64,000 nt of DNA from UBA6168 sp041392505 (lineage in GTDB: Bacteria > Bacteroidota > Bacteroidia > Chitinophagales > Saprospiraceae): contig JAWKLX010000023.1 in NCBI GenBank assembly GCA_041392505.1, forward strand, positions 75,205 through 139,204, in the 5' to 3' direction. Positions within the stretch are counted from its first letter, which is position 1; the number at the start of each line of letters is the position of its first letter. Shown one piece after another: positions 59,277-64,000 of the stretch. The notes under the pieces were generated by a model that was given only the letters and a program-made list of their open reading frames with translations, was not told where the DNA came from and did no database searches. The position numbers and the translations under genes were made by a program.

Positions 59277-59781
59277 TTATCAAATTGGACTTGTTGGTTT
59301 TATATAAAACCATCGCAGTTATGGACTGCCAAAACGGGAATTTTAATGAAATTAATTGAGTTTTCGATTTAAATACAACCAAAAATTGGAAACGTGCAGA
59401 ATTGATTTTTAAAGAGTAAATCGTTGACAATCAATTCTTAATCAACTATTTTAATCACAAAGAATGTTGACTTCGTCAATTTTCAATTGTAAATAAATTC
59501 AGAAAATGTTCAAGATTTATCACCTTGAACTAAAGGTGAGCAAACGATCATGCCTGTTTAATCTTTCTCCATAAAGGAGTAGCAGATTAAAAGAACTGCT
59601 TTAGATTATAAGCGTTTTGCCAAAAATTATACCACTAACTGACTTTTGTATTCTTGTAAACCATTGCATTTTATTGGCACTTTACCCAATCTAATTTCAA
59701 TGATGCCAATAAAAAAATCCCAGACTCAGGACAGCTCCTGAATCTGGGATTTTCATTTTACAACTTTGTCTGTTGAGTTAG
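59277..59781. other. Intergenic region between genes I and H
   Basis: This contains the gene I terminator (59711-59752). The remaining ~450 bp are AT-rich with no reading frame of interest and presumably hold the H-G promoter, which I cannot pinpoint. Confidence 0.5.
59711..59752 (-). terminator. Rho-independent terminator of gene I
   Basis: A 17-bp stem (AAATCCCAGATTCAGGA with TCCTGAGTCTGGGATTT, one wobble) with a 4-nt loop and a run of Ts on the minus strand, about 30 bp past the I stop. Confidence 0.9.
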
Positions 59782-62700
59782 TTATCTGTTAATTTGGAGA
59801 TAACCTTTCATTGGCTTATCACCTTCGCCCAAATCAAGCATATAAAAATAAGTACCATCCGGCAGGTCTTTTCCATCCCACGTACCATCCCAATCACTTT
59901 GATAATTGGTGGCCTCATGCACCAGGTTGCCCCACCGATTGTAGATGTATAATTTGTGGTTCGGGTAATTCTGCAATCCTTTGATTCGGAAGAAATCATT
60001 CTTGCCATCTTCATTTGGCGAAATAGCATTGAATATCTCCAACTCGCTGCACTGAACCAAAACAAAAACCGTAGCGGTATCACAGCCCGAAGCATTGCAG
60101 ATTTCATAGGTAAAGAAATCTGGCTCTTCATCATCGCAATACCCAACATTGGGCACATAGTTGATGTCCCCATTTGGGGAAAAGGCAGCTTGGCCATGCA
60201 ACGGATCATCGATTATGTTGAAATCGGTCAAGGTGATGAAAATATCGTTCTGCAAAACATCAATGTTCAAAACTTGCCCTTCACCAGTCGTCACATTGTC
60301 ATCGACGGCTATCAAAATAGTATCAACGCCCATCGTCTCTGCCGTAACAATTAGGATGGTCGTATCGCATATTCCCAAATCGTCACAAACCACCAAACAG
60401 GCCGTATCAGCACCTGGATCGATGCCCGTAAAAACAACACATTCACCGATTATTTCAAACGAAACATCTGTCCCGCCGAGGTCTTCACAGATATTTTCAA
60501 CACTGACCACGTTGCCCAACAGCTCAGTCAAGTCGAGGCAAAACGTATCCACGGCACCGATTTCGACTGTCAATTCAACGGTATCCATTTGCACACAATT
60601 GACATCAACAATGATGGTTTCCGCACAATTGGTCAGGGTATCGGTGAAAGTTACGGTCGAGGCTCCGAGCGGCAAAAGCAGTCCAAGATTGGAAGACGAA
60701 ATTTCCAATAAAAGGTCAATGGTAACGATGTTCCCAAAAAGGGTTTGCTCCACCGTCATGGCTCCATAAACAGTGTTTAAGTTGCCACCTGTGATGATTG
60801 TATTGCCATTCGCATTGGTAGAAACCGTCCAGTTTCCGGTCGGGTCCCAAACACTCATAGAGTCGGCCAACTCCGTTGCGGAATCGAAAGTGCCCGTGAC
60901 AGTTACCCCATTGATGGTCCATTCATTTACCACGTAAGGGCCGATCATGCCATTGTTCGGCAACTCGAAATAGGGGAAAACCAACAGGCTATCAAACCCA
61001 CAAGGGACCAATGCCGTAGACAGTGGTTGCCCATTTACTTCAATTTCTAAAGTTTCCAAAATGGCAACATCCAACGGCAGGCAAACCAATGCGGAATCAT
61101 TGCTACAAGAGGTCGTAACCAGCAATTGATCGTTCGGAAAATAATCGGGGCAATCGTTGATGACATCGACATTCACCGTCAACACTGCACAAGTATCGCC
61201 AAAATAGGCTTTGAAACAGAAGGTGTCCTGCCCAATTGTTTCACCATAAATCGTTATGCACCAAGTAGTTGGATCAATGACAAAACTGGCTTCGCCGTCT
61301 GATTGGCTGTTGCAAATATTTACCAAACTATCAATGACGTTGACGGGGAAATCATAATCAACTAGACAGATTTCTAAAGAATCTCCAACAACTACTTGGA
61401 TATCAATCGTGGAATCCTGCACGGTAAAGCAATTGATGTTGACCAAAAAGGTATCCACGCACCCCTTGACGGTATCCGCAAAAACCAGCTCGTGAAAACC
61501 CGTATCCAAAGCCACCCCAACAAATTGCGGATTGGTAGAACACGGGCCGACCTCCGTAGCTGGCTGGCCATTATCCGATACCACAAAATTGGCTAAGTCA
61601 TTTACCGCAACATTGACACAAAATTCAGTGAGGCTGTCGCAATCGGAGGCTAATAAATCAAGATCATTCAGCGCCATGATGCCGCAACCATTGTCTGGCT
61701 GACAGGTAACATTTACCAAAAGCGTATCCGAGCACTGCGTCAGCAGATGGACGACAATGATCTCATGAAAACCAGTGTCCAAGGAGATTTGGGAAAAATT
61801 GCCGTTGCAGGTGGTGAAATTGGTGTAAGGCACACCGTTGTCCAAGACTCCAAAATTGATCAGGGAATCAATTTCAATTGGAAAGCAATATGCAGCCAAA
61901 GCAGCACAGTCAGGGGCAGCCACCGAAATCACCCCATCGGGGAAAAAATTGTATTGGCTACAGAGTGGCACGACGGAGATTTCGACAATCCAAATTTCGC
62001 AATTGCCCTGATCGTCGCAGATCTGCAAGCAGGCTTCGTCATTTCCGGTAAAACCACCATTCGGGATGTAGATAAAACATTCTTCATCAATTACAATCGT
62101 ACCGTTGGCGGGATTTCCGCAAACGGTCATTTCGACAAAATTGCCCGGCAGACCAGTTGTGTCGATGCAGGTTTGACTACTTGGCGTATTTTCAAAAGTG
62201 GTGATTTGGATCGTATCTAAAGCAGCTACAGCATTGATAAAAAGCGTATCGTCGCAGTTGGTGAAATTTTCCACCAACACCACTTCATGCTGACCACTTC
62301 CAGTAAAAACCACCAACGTCCCATTTGGCACGCCGATAAAATTAGGCGTAAGCCCAGCTACCGTCCCCGAAGGATGGGCAATTTCCAGCAAACCATAATC
62401 ACCCGAGTCATTACTTGAACTGATGGTCAATAAATTTTGATCGAGCACCCACATTCCCGCTGGGTCCAACCCGTTCATCAAGTTGACCAAGGCCACCATG
62501 TCGGCGACTGTAGCCGTCTGGTTTACCCCGTTCAACAACCATTTGATGTTGTACGGGCCGGCATTTCCCTGACCAAAAACCTGGGAATAGAAATAAGTAT
62601 AAATGGAATCCACATCGCAACCAGTCAACTGTCCAGTATAGACAGCCCCATCTAAAAACACCGTATAGTCGTTGATGTCCATGACTGGGATGGGTAGGCA

Positions 62701-63942
62701 AACTTCGCCTGTGTCATTGCTAAGCATCACATTAACTTGATCAGGAATGAAAATATCATCGCATGGAAATGTGCCATCAAATTCGATGACCAAATAGGTC
62801 GTATCACAAATCGGAGGAACATCCGAAGTACAATGAACCACACAGGCCATGGTTACCCCCACAAAATCGTCTGCCAAATCAATGGTCACGCAGTTGCCGA
62901 CAAAACCCAATTCGACTTCAGCGGGGTTGGACGCACAGATGAATGCAGTGTCGATATTGCCAGGCAGTTGGAGCACCGACCCGTCCAAACATTCCTCAAA
63001 AGGTACCACATCATCGGCATCGACAAAAACGGTATCGACTGGCAATTGGGTTTGAATAACGACATAAAAGGTATCACAAACAATAGGCTGGTAGTCATCA
63101 CAAACGACTAGGCAAAATCCATCCGTACCAGTAAAATTGAGGTTGGGGGTGTACGAAACACAAGTATCACCAATGATCGAAATAGAGCCATTGGCGGGCA
63201 AGCCGCACAAATTAAAGGTTTGAAAATTTCCAATCAGTTCATCAGTTGTGGCACAGATAGGTGTGACAGAAGTGTTCAGATTGGTTTCAAAAAATAACGT
63301 TTCGGTTGTGACCACGTATTGCTCCAAAATGACCGTTGCAGTATCCGCACAGCCATTGGCTTGACTTACGATAACTTGATGTGAACCAAATCCAGTGATT
63401 TCCAAATTCGACCCCAAGGGAAGCAAAACCAAGTCGGGCGAGATATTGAAAATGCCGCCTAAATTTCCAGTGATAACCAAATTCCCATAAGCACTTCCCG
63501 ATGCACCGCCACTGATTGTAGATCCATTTATATTGTTTTCCCAGCCACCTACTGGATCCCAAACGTTCATAGAATCGACGAGGGTTTGGATACTGGGAAA
63601 TGTACCCATGAAAGTCTCACCGTTTACCGTCCATGAATCCAATGTAAAGGAACCAAGTGGAACTGAATTGTAATTGTAGATCAGAACGTCACCATAATCG
63701 CAGGGCGTAAAAGCGGTAAAAGCATTACCATCAACGGTAACGTTGTACCCACTGATTTCGCCCGGAGGAATAGGGATGCACAAAAACCCTTGTGCGATGG
63801 CTGATGGAATTGTAATTTCATTTTGGGTAAAAATATCATCGCAATTGACAGGCGGAGCAACATTAACAAAAAGGATTGTCGTATCGCAAACGCCGCCACT
63901 ACAGGTCACCAGACACACCTCGGAAATGCCACTAAAATTACC
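59782..63942 (-). CDS. Adhesin-like repeat protein with CHU_C end, 5'-truncated by a repeat (gene I)
   Basis: About 1386 codons are open. The frame begins mid-domain (GNFSGISE then CLVTCSGGVCDTT) right after a TAA supplied by the 58-bp repeat at 63943. No start or signal peptide remains; the GTG at 63918 is not a credible start. The product has three copies of the WDP.GNW-type module, each followed by a Cys-rich segment of the CLVVCDD.G.CDTT kind, plus shorter repeats with F.E...TGFHE(I/L)V. A Big_9 domain (IDVLQNDIF) and a C-terminal CHU_C domain (ISPNEDGKNDFF, YNRWGNLVHE, SDWDGTW, GTYFYML) follow. CHU_C marks it as type IX secretion cargo when complete. It is most similar to the left-edge portion of gene A. 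As seen, it is a 5'-truncated gene or pseudogene. Confidence 0.85.
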   Translation of the reverse strand, partial: GNFSGISEVCLVTCSGGVCDTTILFVNVAPPVNCDDIFTQNEITIPSAIAQGFLCIPIPPGEISGYNVTVDGNAFTAFTPCDYGDVLIYNYNSVPLGSFTLDSWTVNGETFMGTFPSIQTLVDSMNVWDPVGGWENNINGSTISGGASGSAYGNLVITGNLGGIFNISPDLVLLPLGSNLEITGFGSHQVIVSQANGCADTATVILEQYVVTTETLFFETNLNTSVTPICATTDELIGNFQTFNLCGLPANGSISIIGDTCVSYTPNLNFTGTDGFCLVVCDDYQPIVCDTFYVVIQTQLPVDTVFVDADDVVPFEECLDGSVLQLPGNIDTAFICASNPAEVELGFVGNCVTIDLADDFVGVTMACVVHCTSDVPPICDTTYLVIEFDGTFPCDDIFIPDQVNVMLSNDTGEVCLPIPVMDINDYTVFLDGAVYTGQLTGCDVDSIYTYFYSQVFGQGNAGPYNIKWLLNGVNQTATVADMVALVNLMNGLDPAGMWVLDQNLLTISSSNDSGDYGLLEIAHPSGTVAGLTPNFIGVPNGTLVVFTGSGQHEVVLVENFTNCDDTLFINAVAALDTIQITTFENTPSSQTCIDTTGLPGNFVEMTVCGNPANGTIVIDEECFIYIPNGGFTGNDEACLQICDDQGNCEIWIVEISVVPLCSQYNFFPDGVISVAAPDCAALAAYCFPIEIDSLINFGVLDNGVPYTNFTTCNGNFSQISLDTGFHEIIVVHLLTQCSDTLLVNVTCQPDNGCGIMALNDLDLLASDCDSLTEFCVNVAVNDLANFVVSDNGQPATEVGPCSTNPQFVGVALDTGFHELVFADTVKGCVDTFLVNINCFTVQDSTIDIQVVVGDSLEICLVDYDFPVNVIDSLVNICNSQSDGEASFVIDPTTWCITIYGETIGQDTFCFKAYFGDTCAVLTVNVDVINDCPDYFPNDQLLVTTSCSNDSALVCLPLDVAILETLEIEVNGQPLSTALVPCGFDSLLVFPYFELPNNGMIGPYVVNEWTINGVTVTGTFDSATELADSMSVWDPTGNWTVSTNANGNTIITGGNLNTVYGAMTVEQTLFGNIVTIDLLLEISSSNLGLLLPLGASTVTFTDTLTNCAETIIVDVNCVQMDTVELTVEIGAVDTFCLDLTELLGNVVSVENICEDLGGTDVSFEIIGECVVFTGIDPGADTACLVVCDDLGICDTTILIVTAETMGVDTILIAVDDNVTTGEGQVLNIDVLQNDIFITLTDFNIIDDPLHGQAAFSPNGDINYVPNVGYCDDEEPDFFTYEICNASGCDTATVFVLVQCSELEIFNAISPNEDGKNDFFRIKGLQNYPNHKLYIYNRWGNLVHEATNYQSDWDGTWDGKDLPDGTYFYMLDLGEGDKPMKGYLQINR

Positions 63943-64000
63943 TTAGGTAATTTCCGGCTACCGTCGGATTCATTAGAACCTAATGGTGTAGGTATTTTTT
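63943..64000. repeat. 58-bp repeat, copy 2 (interrupts gene I; continues past the edge)
   Basis: Identical base for base to 34234-34291 and still matching at the last base of the window, so the repeat probably extends further. Its first three bases (TTA) create the in-frame TAA that ends the gene I frame. It may be the end of an inserted element, or a repeat-mediated assembly join. Confidence 0.85.

Noticed and set aside
63918..63918. GTG start making gene I a complete 1378-residue protein
   Set aside because: It falls inside a conserved Cys-containing module, with coding sense continuing eight codons upstream to the repeat boundary and no signal peptide.

Overview
The window looks like a chromosome segment from a member of the Bacteroidota, most probably the Saprospiria (inference). 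The reasons are gliding-motility-type (CHU_C) C-terminal domains used as type IX secretion signals, very large SdrD_B/DUF11/HYR/PKD/SprB-type surface proteins, and starts without clear Shine-Dalgarno sequences. No rRNA, tRNA, CRISPR array, transposase or housekeeping gene was found.

All convincing genes lie on the minus strand, so they read from right to left. From the right edge: (I) 59782-63942, an adhesin-like protein with a CHU_C end whose 5' part is cut off by a 58-bp repeat; (H) 57480-59252 and (G) 53286-57458, two SdrD_B/DUF11 proteins 21 bp apart; (F) 50827-53025, an Ig-repeat and GEVED protein; (E) 47335-50511, a DUF11 protein with a CHU_C end; (D) 34831-46998, a 4055-residue mosaic of carbohydrate-binding-like modules; (C) 27862-34197 and (B) about 20601-26735, paralogues of D with the same C-terminal block; (A) 20064 to beyond position 1, a protein of more than 6500 residues built on a 20-unit SdrD_B-like array followed by HYR repeats. 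A and B are interrupted by clustered frameshifts, and A also by an in-frame TGA. These may be sequencing errors or real decay. C to H are uninterrupted.

The proteins share a common pool of modules. Every complete N-terminus carries a signal-peptide-like segment, and the modules are those used for surface adhesion, carbohydrate binding and calcium binding. The C-termini fall into three classes: CHU_C (E, I), a duplicated calcium-loop YQGP end (B, C, D), and a short ICLP..S..N-like tail (F, G and, weakly, H). The locus therefore reads as a cell-surface or extracellular-matrix protein island, not a metabolic operon. Strong hairpins follow B, C, E, F and I, so most genes appear to be separate transcription units, with H-G the likeliest co-transcribed pair.

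The most notable items are the 58-bp exact repeat that truncates gene I, two recurrent modules I cannot assign to a known family, the shared C-terminal block of B/C/D with a cassette inserted into it in C, and different guest domains nested at the same point of an SdrD_B host in G and H.
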